Shown here in pieces: positions 45,164-53,309 of a DNA stretch of 64,000 bases (position 1 is its first letter; each line of letters starts with the position of its first letter). Location: IMG/VR virus record IMGVR_UViG_3300021961_010439, positions 1 to 64,000 of that record; one strand, given 5' to 3'. Below the pieces are notes generated by a model. The model was not told the origin of the DNA. It searched no databases and was given only the letters and a program-made list of their open reading frames with translations. Made by a program: the position numbers and the translations under genes. Source of the DNA: a virus.

Positions 45164-45993
45164 ATTTTTCCTTTATTTTTATATGTATTATACATCAACT
45201 TTATACTATTTTCAAGACCAAGGTACTGAATATGTGTTTCAACATATTGCCCAATATAATCTTTATCTAAAATACTAGATGGATATTCATATTTTATATT
45301 AACTTTATGAGTATCAAGGTTATTTATTATCTGAGCAATATCAGATAGTTTTACCTTTTGCTTATAGCAACAATCAAAAAGCTTTGGTATATTATTTGAA
45401 TCAAGAAAAAAATGTATCAATTGCGCCAAATCACCAACGAAGAAAAAATCCATTTTTCTATCTTTATGAATTATAATGTCTTCATTATTAATATATTTGA
45501 TAATATTACCTCTAATCATCCTATCGGGCTCTTCGTCTAGGCCAAAACAATTGTAAATTCTAAAATTACATAATTTTGGTTCATCAGCAGAGATTTTATC
45601 TATAATGCTTTTTGATAATCCATATGGATCAATAGGATATCTATTAATAGCCTGTGGATTAATATCATATCTTCTATCTAATTCTGCTCCGGACCCGAAA
45701 GATATAATGCATTGGTAGTAATTTTGATTACGTAATAAATTATATAACATTAAGATATTATTATATACTATATCATTGGTATCATGAATATTTCTTCGAC
45801 CACCCTGAATAGCTGTATGAATAACAAGGTCAAAAAATACTTTTTTATTAGCAAAGTAATTATTAACAGAATCGCTATCTAATAGATTAATGTCGTCTCT
45901 TGTTAATGTGTATATATTATACTTATAAGATCTTAATATTTTACAAAGATTTCTTCCTATAAATCCATCTGAACCAGTAATTAGAATATTCAT
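45160..45993 (-). CDS. NAD(P)-dependent epimerase/dehydratase, extended SDR (277 aa)
   Basis: TGSDGFIG (residues 6-13) is the Rossmann cofactor loop; H-T-A at about 59-61 and YGLSK (Y124, K128) give the SDR catalytic pair, with FGSGAELDRRYD before it. Extended SDRs of this length act on NDP-sugars (epimerase, reductase or dehydratase); the exact reaction cannot be read from sequence. It belongs to the second glycan island, 3 nt from the FkbM-like gene. Confidence 0.8.
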   Translation of the reverse strand: MNILITGSDGFIGRNLCKILRSYKYNIYTLTRDDINLLDSDSVNNYFANKKVFFDLVIHTAIQGGRRNIHDTNDIVYNNILMLYNLLRNQNYYQCIISFGSGAELDRRYDINPQAINRYPIDPYGLSKSIIDKISADEPKLCNFRIYNCFGLDEEPDRMIRGNIIKYINNEDIIIHKDRKMDFFFVGDLAQLIHFFLDSNNIPKLFDCCYKQKVKLSDIAQIINNLDTHKVNIKYEYPSSILDKDYIGQYVETHIQYLGLENSIKLMYNTYKNKGKI

Positions 45994-45996
45994 GTA

Positions 45997-46563
45997 TCAC
46001 CTAGAAGCATATACAAGATTACATATATTATATACTCTAGGATAAAATGTACAAACAGTATTTATCTTAAAATCTAGCTTATCAAGCTTTTTAATTATAT
46101 GATTCAACAAATCTTTATTATGGGTCTCTATTGCAACATGTTTTAATGTTGGAAAACTACTATCTGAATTAATAAAATGAATTTCTTCACCTTCTATATC
46201 CATTTTTAATGAAGTTATATTATAAGAATCGATATAGTGATTTACTTTATTTGAAGAGTCTATAGCATCGTGATAAAAGCTATGTAATGGAAATAGTTTT
46301 TTAAACGTTGCGATGTCGTTATATTCAGTATCAACACCAATAATTTTAGCGGCTTGTTTTTTGATAAAATATTTAGGAGTAGAATCCCATCCAGGTTCAA
46401 TCATATGAAATCCACAGCCCAAATCCAAGACTATTTCGTCTTTAACTGGTAATAGATTCCAGTGATGATCTGGGTGTTCTGATTCTATATGAGCATGTTT
46501 TATGTTTGGAAATTGTAAAAATATTTCCGGATATAAAAAATTTTCTAGTACTTTATTTGACAT
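45997..46563 (-). CDS. FkbM-type SAM methyltransferase (188 aa)
   Basis: VLDLGCGFHM (45-54) is the SAM-binding motif I, AKIIGVDTE motif II, and SLKMDIEGEE the FkbM-type motif, followed by LKHVAIETH. FkbM-family enzymes usually O-methylate sugars or polyketide intermediates. It is somewhat shorter than typical family members. Probably it caps or decorates the phage-directed glycan. Confidence 0.75.
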   Translation of the reverse strand: MSNKVLENFLYPEIFLQFPNIKHAHIESEHPDHHWNLLPVKDEIVLDLGCGFHMIEPGWDSTPKYFIKKQAAKIIGVDTEYNDIATFKKLFPLHSFYHDAIDSSNKVNHYIDSYNITSLKMDIEGEEIHFINSDSSFPTLKHVAIETHNKDLLNHIIKKLDKLDFKINTVCTFYPRVYNICNLVYASR

Positions 46564-46565
46564 AA

Positions 46566-47321
46566 TTATTTTTTCCTAAAAACTGCTAGATAGTTAACAT
46601 TATTTTTGTCTAATACCATTTCTATTAATTCAAAATTATTTTGTAAATCTTCATTTTGTCGATCATGTAAAAAGTGAGATTTAATAATGCCATTATGTTC
46701 TGACATCAGTAGATCTTCTGTTAGTAGTGAATTATCATATTTAAATTTACCTCTAGTATATCTAGGATTTTGTAAATCTTCCATAAAATAATATCCACCA
46801 GATCTTATCATGTCTCTAGATTGCCATAAGCTTACTATCATATGATTAGGCCAATGACTACCATCTTCTACAAAAAAATCAAAATCTTTTGGACATTCGT
46901 TTTTAAGTTCATTCCAATCACAAAAATTTCCCTGATCGGCATAAACAAAATTTACTCCCCAACTATTTATCATTTCTATTTCATTAATTCTATCTTTCAG
47001 ATATGTGCCCCAAAAATTATCTACTCCATATAAATCTATATTTTTAAAGTATGATAACCACAATTTAGGAGAAGCATATGGAAACCTTTTATCACAAATA
47101 CCTATTTCAAAAAGCTTAATAGATTTTTCTCTATATTCGTGCATATATTTTTCATATGTTTTGGTATATCCCATACACACATGTTCTGGCCAATCCTTAC
47201 CCCAAGACAATAAATTTTTATCAGCATCTCCCTTGTCTGTTTCTAATAAATTGGCTATTTCTGTTAGACATTTAGTATTATCATAAAAATTATTATTTGA
47301 TGTTTTGGGAAATAGTTTCAT
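46566..47321 (-). CDS. Class I methyltransferase, sugar O-methyltransferase type (251 aa)
   Basis: LLETDKGDADK, YEKYMHEYREKSIKLFEIGI (motif I), LYGVDNFWG (motif II), FVYADQGNF and DFDFFVEDGSHWPNHMI are a sequence of motifs shared with MycE/rhamnosyl O-methyltransferase-like proteins that carry the D-G-S-H metal-linked segment. It most likely O-methylates a sugar. It is downstream of the TPP enzyme gene with an 8-nt gap. Confidence 0.75.
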   Translation of the reverse strand: MKLFPKTSNNNFYDNTKCLTEIANLLETDKGDADKNLLSWGKDWPEHVCMGYTKTYEKYMHEYREKSIKLFEIGICDKRFPYASPKLWLSYFKNIDLYGVDNFWGTYLKDRINEIEMINSWGVNFVYADQGNFCDWNELKNECPKDFDFFVEDGSHWPNHMIVSLWQSRDMIRSGGYYFMEDLQNPRYTRGKFKYDNSLLTEDLLMSEHNGIIKSHFLHDRQNEDLQNNFELIEMVLDKNNVNYLAVFRKK

Positions 47322-47329
47322 AAAAGTCC

Positions 47330-49108
47330 TTAAATATTTAGGTCTATTGGAGAAATTAATAAATTAGCTAAAAATTCTTCTCTGTCTAAAAATGGAGCAA
47401 GATCTTCCATGGGTCTTGTTTCAAAACTACCATCAGCTTTTTTATATACCGAGGCTTTTGGCATAGTTTTATGATTTTGGTCCACTAATAATTCACATAT
47501 AATTGGTCCTTCTGTATTTAAAACATTTTCCAGTTCTTCTGCGAGATTAGCTTGATTCTTAATCAAAACATATGGTATATTATATGCAAATGCATTTTTT
47601 TCTATAGAAGGTAGTGTCAATCCGCTTGCTGGATCGCTTGCTATTACTCTTCCTCCAAAATGAGTATTTTGTGTTGTTCTAATAGATCCGTATCCATTAT
47701 TGTTAAGAACAAAAAATTTGATAGGTAAATTATATCTATGTACTAATTCAAGTTCTTGAATATTCATAAAAAATCCACCATCACCATCAATAGAAATGGT
47801 AGTTTTTTTATTATTAGCTAAACATCCACCAATAGCTGCTGGTATTCCAAATCCCATAGATCCTAAACCTTCGCTATTATATATTCTAGTTTTATTTTTA
47901 ACCCTAAAAGCCTGCATTGTAACTTCACTACAAGCACCAGAACTACCAGGAACTAATAATGATTCTTCTGGTAATAGATCGGATAGATAATGAATAAATG
48001 CATAATTATTAACTCTTGGAAAAGATGGGTCCAAATATTCTGGTAATATTACTGGATATTTATTATATAGATTTTTACAAAATAATAGCCACTCATCTAT
48101 TTCTAGTTTGTTAATTAAATCATTTATGGATGAGAAAAAAACTTTAGCATCCATTGGTACTGGATATTCAATTTCGCAGGTTAGTTTATTTATCTCATTT
48201 GGATCGACATCTACTATACATTTCTTCGCCTCTCTTGCAAAATACTTATGCTGATATGCTAACTGACCATGGTCTAATCTAGCTCCAACACAAATAATAA
48301 AATCAGAATTTTGTTGATTAAAATTAGCTCCTCTTTGACCGACTCCTCCAGGTCTGCCAACAAATTGAGGATGATCATCAGCGAGTAAATCCATCATTTT
48401 CCATGATGTCAAGACTGGTATGTTTGTTTTTTGAATAAATTCCAAACATGATGGTATACTATCGGATAATCTAACTCCATTTCCAACTAGCAGTATTGGA
48501 CGTTTAGCTTTTGTAAGATCTTCTTTTATCTTTGATATAATACTAGTATCATAATTAAGTTTTGGTGGATTGAATCCTAACAGACTATCAACATCAATTT
48601 CTGTTGATTGTATATCCAAAGGGATATCTAATAATACAGGTCCGGGGCGTTCGTGAGTTGCCAACCATATAGCTTTTTCTAAATGATACCTTATATCTTT
48701 GGCATAATCAACCGTTATAGCATATTTAGTTATTGATTTATATATCTTAACAGTATCTATTTCTTGAAATCCTAACTGTCTAATGCCAAGATTTTTGGCC
48801 CTATCTTTATTTTGTACTTGTCCAGATATAATTAAAACAGGTATAGAGTCTAGCCAAGCAGATGCTATTCCTGTAACAGCGTTTGTTGCTCCGGGTCCAG
48901 TAGTTACTAATAGTGCAGAAAGAGAATTGGATTTTTGAGCATATGATTCTGCTGCTATAGACGCAGACTGTTCGTGTAAAACTGGTATTAATTCAATTTT
49001 TGATTTGCTAAAAGAGTCTACTAAATGTATACATCCACCGCCGGGCAAAAGAAATAGATGTTTTATATAACCCTCCAACACCTGAACTATATAGTCTGAT
49101 AATTTCAT
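47330..49108 (-). CDS. TPP-dependent acetolactate synthase-like enzyme (592 aa)
   Basis: The start is ATG 49108, which overlaps the NeuB-cupin stop as ATGA; a TTG two codons upstream is not needed. The three AHAS domains are visible: PYR domain with catalytic-type Glu in VLHEQSASIAAESYA and LLVTTGPGATNAVTGIA; central domain with ILLVGNGVR and GRPGGVGQRG; and PP domain with SIDGDGGFFMNIQEL and FFVLNNNGYGSI, the TPP-Mg site. In sugar clusters this family includes YerE-type enzymes that add a two-carbon branch to 4-ketohexoses, as well as true acetolactate synthases. An RfbH-like gene 4 kb upstream favours sugar chemistry. Confidence 0.8.
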   Translation of the reverse strand: MKLSDYIVQVLEGYIKHLFLLPGGGCIHLVDSFSKSKIELIPVLHEQSASIAAESYAQKSNSLSALLVTTGPGATNAVTGIASAWLDSIPVLIISGQVQNKDRAKNLGIRQLGFQEIDTVKIYKSITKYAITVDYAKDIRYHLEKAIWLATHERPGPVLLDIPLDIQSTEIDVDSLLGFNPPKLNYDTSIISKIKEDLTKAKRPILLVGNGVRLSDSIPSCLEFIQKTNIPVLTSWKMMDLLADDHPQFVGRPGGVGQRGANFNQQNSDFIICVGARLDHGQLAYQHKYFAREAKKCIVDVDPNEINKLTCEIEYPVPMDAKVFFSSINDLINKLEIDEWLLFCKNLYNKYPVILPEYLDPSFPRVNNYAFIHYLSDLLPEESLLVPGSSGACSEVTMQAFRVKNKTRIYNSEGLGSMGFGIPAAIGGCLANNKKTTISIDGDGGFFMNIQELELVHRYNLPIKFFVLNNNGYGSIRTTQNTHFGGRVIASDPASGLTLPSIEKNAFAYNIPYVLIKNQANLAEELENVLNTEGPIICELLVDQNHKTMPKASVYKKADGSFETRPMEDLAPFLDREEFLANLLISPIDLNI

Positions 49109-50619
49109 AGCCAATAGGTCACTAGGGTTTTCCTGTTACAATTTGTATTTATAGACTCATCTGTATAGTATGAATCGGTGGAATCGTGTCTAGTAGAGAC
49201 TTCTTCAATAATACAACCATTAACAGTATAAAAACTATGTCTAACTCCTGGTTCTATAGTTGCATTATCTCCTGTGTACAGAATTTTTTCTACTCCGTTT
49301 AGAGATAATATAACATCTCCATATAATACAATAAAAGTTTCTTCTTTATGTTTATGATATTGTTCTGGATGATTTTGGTTAGGTAATAAGATTAATAATT
49401 TTTTACAATACTCTCTATTAACAACAGTAATCATTGTTAAGCCAGTTTTATCAAATTGATCTATACCATAATGATGTGAAATTTCTAGATCGGCTTGTCC
49501 TGGATAAACAATTTTTGCTTCTGATATAAAACCTTTAATTTTTTGTACTATATTCCATATTTTTTCTCTTGTATTAACTATAGAAATATCAGATTTTAGT
49601 AGTGGCTCATTGGTGTGTATATCTTTTAGACATATAGTATTATTATATTTTGACATATCATTAGCTAATAATTGATTGGCTTCAGATGGCCAAGCAAAAA
49701 ACACATTATTCTTTGATATTGTAGAATTGATAGTTAGATTATTTTTAACAAACACACCTCTTTTGAATTGTAGTAGGTCAGATTTTTCTTTTTCAGAAAT
49801 ATCATGTCTTTGTCCAGAAATACCACAAATTTCTATAGCTTTTTTTGTTTTATTTAACCATTCTATCATTTGCTCTGGATTTAAAGAATATGCGTTAATA
49901 CTATATTTAGCATTATATAGAGCAACGTGTTTTTCTATTACTGACACTCCCTTTGCAACTGCTATCATTACGGCATCTGTTTCGTTAGGCTCTTCGTGTG
50001 TAGAATAACCAATTGGAATATTAATATATCTATTTCTAAGCAAATCTATTTGATTTAATTGCAATCTATCATGACTAGTAGGATACTCTCCCACACAATG
50101 CATTAGTGTAATGTTTTGGTTTCTATGCACCATAAAACTAACAACACTGTCTATATCGCTTAAAGATGAACCAGCTGTAGATAAAATGATTTTTTTATTA
50201 TATCTTACATTTGTTTCTACTATTTTATTTAGTAATGGCCAATCAGTAAAAGAACAACTAGCCACTTTAATAATATCAAAGTTCATATTAAAAACATTAT
50301 CAACAGAAATTTCATCAAATGCTGTACACATTGTTATGAAACCACTGGATTGAGCAATATTTTTTAATTGAGCAAAGTCCGATTGTGGAAGATTGGTTTC
50401 TAAAAATCTTTTAACATATTTATGCTCTAGATTATTTTTATATTTTGGGTGTATAAACGTATCTAAATTTCTAAACTGAAATTTCCATGCAAAATCAAAA
50501 GTATCTTTAAAAGTATTTAGTATTTTTGCATATTCATTGATCATATTTTGAGCATGATTGATATCTCCCATATGATTATTAGCCATCTCAAATATGATTA
50601 AAATTTTGTTAGTATTCAT
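49105..50619 (-). CDS. NeuB-like nonulosonate synthase with C-terminal cupin (504 aa)
   Basis: Residues 1-270 form a NeuB TIM barrel: IFEMANNHMGD, AWKFQFR, TMCTAFDE, IIKVASCSFTDWPLL, IILSTAGSS, LMHCVGEYPT, IGYSTHE and VIEKHVAL. A weakly conserved SAF-like stretch follows (about 280-350). Residues about 380-495 are a cupin: NHPEQYHKHKEETFIVLYGDV, GDNATIEPGVRHSF and EEVSTRHDSTDSYY, resembling D-lyxose-isomerase-like cupins. NeuB enzymes condense PEP with a mannosamine-type sugar to a nine-carbon keto acid. No NeuA-like CMP transferase was clear in the window, so activation may come from host or elsewhere. Confidence 0.8.
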   Translation of the reverse strand: MNTNKILIIFEMANNHMGDINHAQNMINEYAKILNTFKDTFDFAWKFQFRNLDTFIHPKYKNNLEHKYVKRFLETNLPQSDFAQLKNIAQSSGFITMCTAFDEISVDNVFNMNFDIIKVASCSFTDWPLLNKIVETNVRYNKKIILSTAGSSLSDIDSVVSFMVHRNQNITLMHCVGEYPTSHDRLQLNQIDLLRNRYINIPIGYSTHEEPNETDAVMIAVAKGVSVIEKHVALYNAKYSINAYSLNPEQMIEWLNKTKKAIEICGISGQRHDISEKEKSDLLQFKRGVFVKNNLTINSTISKNNVFFAWPSEANQLLANDMSKYNNTICLKDIHTNEPLLKSDISIVNTREKIWNIVQKIKGFISEAKIVYPGQADLEISHHYGIDQFDKTGLTMITVVNREYCKKLLILLPNQNHPEQYHKHKEETFIVLYGDVILSLNGVEKILYTGDNATIEPGVRHSFYTVNGCIIEEVSTRHDSTDSYYTDESINTNCNRKTLVTYWL

Positions 50620-50623
50620 AGTT

Positions 50624-50938
50624 TTAGGTTATTTGTTTAAAAAAGTCATTAAAGTCTAAAACATTTATATTTTTATCATCAATAAACACATCATAGTATG
50701 GCTTGCCAAAAAGAAGATCATGATATTTTACTTCCCACAATCTAAATTGATCTTTTGTTATAGTTGACCAATCTTTACCACTAATAGTACCTCTCGCTGT
50801 CCAATATATAATAGTATGTCCTTGGTCGTATAGGGCATTTGCTTTTTCAATATTTTCTTTTATAGGAGTACTTTTAGTATAATCCGATTTATCTGGGGTT
50901 TTGCAGATTGTGTCGTCTATGTCTATGTATATGATCAT
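50624..50938 (-). CDS. HAD-family phosphatase-like (104 aa)
   Basis: YIDIDDTIC (D6, D8) is the HAD nucleophile motif, IIYWTARG the second motif, and YDVFIDDKNINV the metal-binding third motif. The domain is minimal with no cap, like the small HAD proteins found in capsule and O-antigen clusters that dephosphorylate sugar phosphates. It overlaps the methyltransferase gene by ATGA and lies 4 nt from the NeuB-cupin gene. Confidence 0.75.
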   Translation of the reverse strand: MIIYIDIDDTICKTPDKSDYTKSTPIKENIEKANALYDQGHTIIYWTARGTISGKDWSTITKDQFRLWEVKYHDLLFGKPYYDVFIDDKNINVLDFNDFFKQIT

Positions 50939-51531
50939 ACTTTTTTACAAATTACTTGATAATCTGACCATAAAATTTCATAAAAAGAATTGTATATATG
51001 TATAAAATAGTCTATTGCTATTTTTGGATAAATATGTTCATTTGTATCTTTCCATAAATAATCATCAAAAATTAATAATCCATATTGTTTTAGTAATCTA
51101 TGACAAAGTACAGCATCTTCTAATATATTATGTGCTTTATGAGATCCATCTATATAAATGATATTATATGTGGGTTTTAAATCTAGTTTTCTTAGTATAG
51201 AATGAGATTCTCCAATATAAATATTTACTTTATTTTTGTGCTTATGAATATTATATTTGAATCTATCTAAGAGATTTTCTAAATCTAAAGTCTTCATACC
51301 TAATTCAGAATTAGATCCATTGAATGTATCAATAACATCTATTCGACACGTATCGTGTGTAAGAACATTATCTAATAAATATGTTGTTGCTCTACCTTCA
51401 AAACAGCCTATTTCTAAACATTTTAAATCCGACATTCCTATAAAATTATTATCTCTAAAAAATCTTTCCCATATTGGTATATTATAACTGAACCAATCTG
51501 TAGTGAATATATAATTATCTTTATCTAGCAT
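50935..51531 (-). CDS. Class I SAM-dependent methyltransferase (198 aa)
   Basis: CLEIGCFEGRATTYLL is SAM motif I, VIDTFNGS motif II, IIYIDGSHKAHNILEDA the Methyltransf_24 signature and LLIFDDYLW the following strand. Enzymes of this group methylate small molecules and sugars. The 3-nt gap to the RmlB-like gene and the ATGA overlap with the HAD gene place it in one translation chain. Confidence 0.75.
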   Translation of the reverse strand: MLDKDNYIFTTDWFSYNIPIWERFFRDNNFIGMSDLKCLEIGCFEGRATTYLLDNVLTHDTCRIDVIDTFNGSNSELGMKTLDLENLLDRFKYNIHKHKNKVNIYIGESHSILRKLDLKPTYNIIYIDGSHKAHNILEDAVLCHRLLKQYGLLIFDDYLWKDTNEHIYPKIAIDYFIHIYNSFYEILWSDYQVICKKV

Positions 51532-51534
51532 AAT

Positions 51535-52488
51535 TTACCAAATAAAGTTTTTTGTATAATGATCAACTATAGGACCTATTTCATTTTCAAACTTTTTATA
51601 TGTTTTCCATCCTAATGATTTTAATTTATCATCATTAAGAGCGTATCTGATATCTTGACCTGGACGAGATAAGGAAAAATCTATATACTTCTCATATTCT
51701 GTGACATTTCCATATATATGTCTAATTATAGTTTTTATAGTGTCAATATTTTTTTGTTCAAAACCACCAGCAATATTATATATTTCATTGATTGTGCCAG
51801 ACTCTATAATTCTTATTATTGCTTCTGTCGTATCAGAAACATGCAACCAATTACGAATTGGTTCTCCATAATTATGGACAGGAATTTTTTTTCCTAATAA
51901 CAAATATTTACATGTTTTAGGAATAAGTTTTTCTACATACTGGCCAATCCCATAATTATTTGTTGGTCTAACTATTATATATGGTAAATTATATGTTCGT
52001 GCCCATGCTAGTATTAACATATCTGCAGCAGCTTTTGTAGCAGAATATGGGTTGCTTGGTTTTAATAGATCTTTTTCAGTATGAGCTCCATTATCTATGT
52101 CTCCATATACCTCATCGGTACTAAAATGTAAAAAAATAGGCTTATAAGAAGATTCAGCCCTATAGTTTTTTAATAGTTCTAACAGATTATAGACCCCATC
52201 TATATTAGACTTTGTAAAATCTTTGCTTTTTGTAATAGAATTGCCTACATGCGTCTCTGCTGCAACATTAATAAAATAATCACATTCATATAAAAATTCT
52301 ATATGATTAATGTCTTTATGTTCAAATATAAAATTTGGATATTGATTAAATTCTTTTAACAGTTCTGGATTAGCGGCGTATGTTATTTTATCGATACCCC
52401 TTACATACCATCCTTTTTGTAGAATGGTTCTGGTAATATAAGATCCTATAAATCCTAAACAACCAGTAATATAACAGATTTTTTTCAT
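51535..52488 (-). CDS. rmlB: RmlB-like NDP-glucose 4,6-dehydratase (317 aa)
   Basis: TGCLGFIG (8-15) is the NAD loop; NVAAETHVGNSI, FSTDEVYG (T124, D125, E126) and PYSATKAAAD (Y148, K152) are the RmlB catalytic segments, with NNYGIGQYVEKLIP and RPGQDIRYA later. It would make NDP-4-keto-6-deoxyglucose, the entry point to deoxy- and dideoxysugars such as the RfbH substrate and rhamnose. dTDP is the usual carrier; CDP or GDP use cannot be excluded. No dTDP-glucose pyrophosphorylase was recognised here. Confidence 0.85.
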   Translation of the reverse strand: MKKICYITGCLGFIGSYITRTILQKGWYVRGIDKITYAANPELLKEFNQYPNFIFEHKDINHIEFLYECDYFINVAAETHVGNSITKSKDFTKSNIDGVYNLLELLKNYRAESSYKPIFLHFSTDEVYGDIDNGAHTEKDLLKPSNPYSATKAAADMLILAWARTYNLPYIIVRPTNNYGIGQYVEKLIPKTCKYLLLGKKIPVHNYGEPIRNWLHVSDTTEAIIRIIESGTINEIYNIAGGFEQKNIDTIKTIIRHIYGNVTEYEKYIDFSLSRPGQDIRYALNDDKLKSLGWKTYKKFENEIGPIVDHYTKNFIW

Positions 52489-53309
52489 TACAAAGCTATC
52501 CAGTTTTGAGGATAATAATTACCATTAATAACTGTAGCTAATTCGTGGTTATTTACATAATTTTTTGGACAAATTACTATTTTATTGGGATTTTTATTTA
52601 AATAAGCCGCCCACCAACTAAAAGAACTATTTGCTATTATATTATGATCACATAAACTCATCAAACATAAATCAATATAATCACTATTTTTATCTATATA
52701 TGAAATATTATGATGTAATTGATTTAAATTAGTTTTGCACCACTCTATATCATTCGAAAAGATTAAAAGTTGATAATCTTGCAAGTTACCAATTCTATCC
52801 AACGCTTTGGCATAGTATTCAAAATTAAGCTGAGTATAAAAACTATGTTGAGGTAATAAATAATCTCCTCTGCGAACATGGATACTGATTGTTTTTGTAC
52901 TATTTTTTATTGATGTTATTTGATTGTTTGCTTGTTCTAGTATCTCATCATCAAACTCTATTTTATCCACCATATTTTTGATATGCTGATACCAGTAGTG
53001 ATATAGATCAAATCTAGCCATAAATGCATAATTTGTATCTGTATTAAGATTAAAAACGTTATTATCAACTATAACATAGTTATTGATGCCAACAAAAGTA
53101 AATTTTTCGATATAAGAATCATCTATTATTGAAATATTTGTTTTTAATAGTTTGGCAAATTTGAATCCAAATCCTTTATTTAGAGACGCTTTTGGAAATA
53201 CAAGAGTTTTATTATTGATTTTAGCAATTGATTCTAATGCAAAATATTGTTGAATTTGAGAACCAAGGTTTCCAACTTCTCCTATTAAAGGCATTGTTAT
53301 ATAGCTCAT
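52488..53309 (-). CDS. GT11 alpha-1,2-fucosyltransferase (273 aa)
   Basis: IHVRRGDYL (HVRRGDY at 144-150) is the GDP-fucose-binding motif of family 11 and NSSFSWWAAYL is its second hallmark; GNLGSQIQQYFAL near the N-terminus is the G-N-x-x-x-Q-x-x-x-Y-A segment. It transfers L-fucose from GDP-fucose to a galactose-type acceptor. A GDP-fucose-synthase-like gene is close by (54615-55574). Its stop shares one base with the RmlB-like start. Confidence 0.9.
   Translation of the reverse strand: MSYITMPLIGEVGNLGSQIQQYFALESIAKINNKTLVFPKASLNKGFGFKFAKLLKTNISIIDDSYIEKFTFVGINNYVIVDNNVFNLNTDTNYAFMARFDLYHYWYQHIKNMVDKIEFDDEILEQANNQITSIKNSTKTISIHVRRGDYLLPQHSFYTQLNFEYYAKALDRIGNLQDYQLLIFSNDIEWCKTNLNQLHHNISYIDKNSDYIDLCLMSLCDHNIIANSSFSWWAAYLNKNPNKIVICPKNYVNNHELATVINGNYYPQNWIAL

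Noticed and set aside
47005-47286. Plus-strand frame of 93 codons
   Set aside because: Antisense to the sugar O-methyltransferase gene that has clear motifs.
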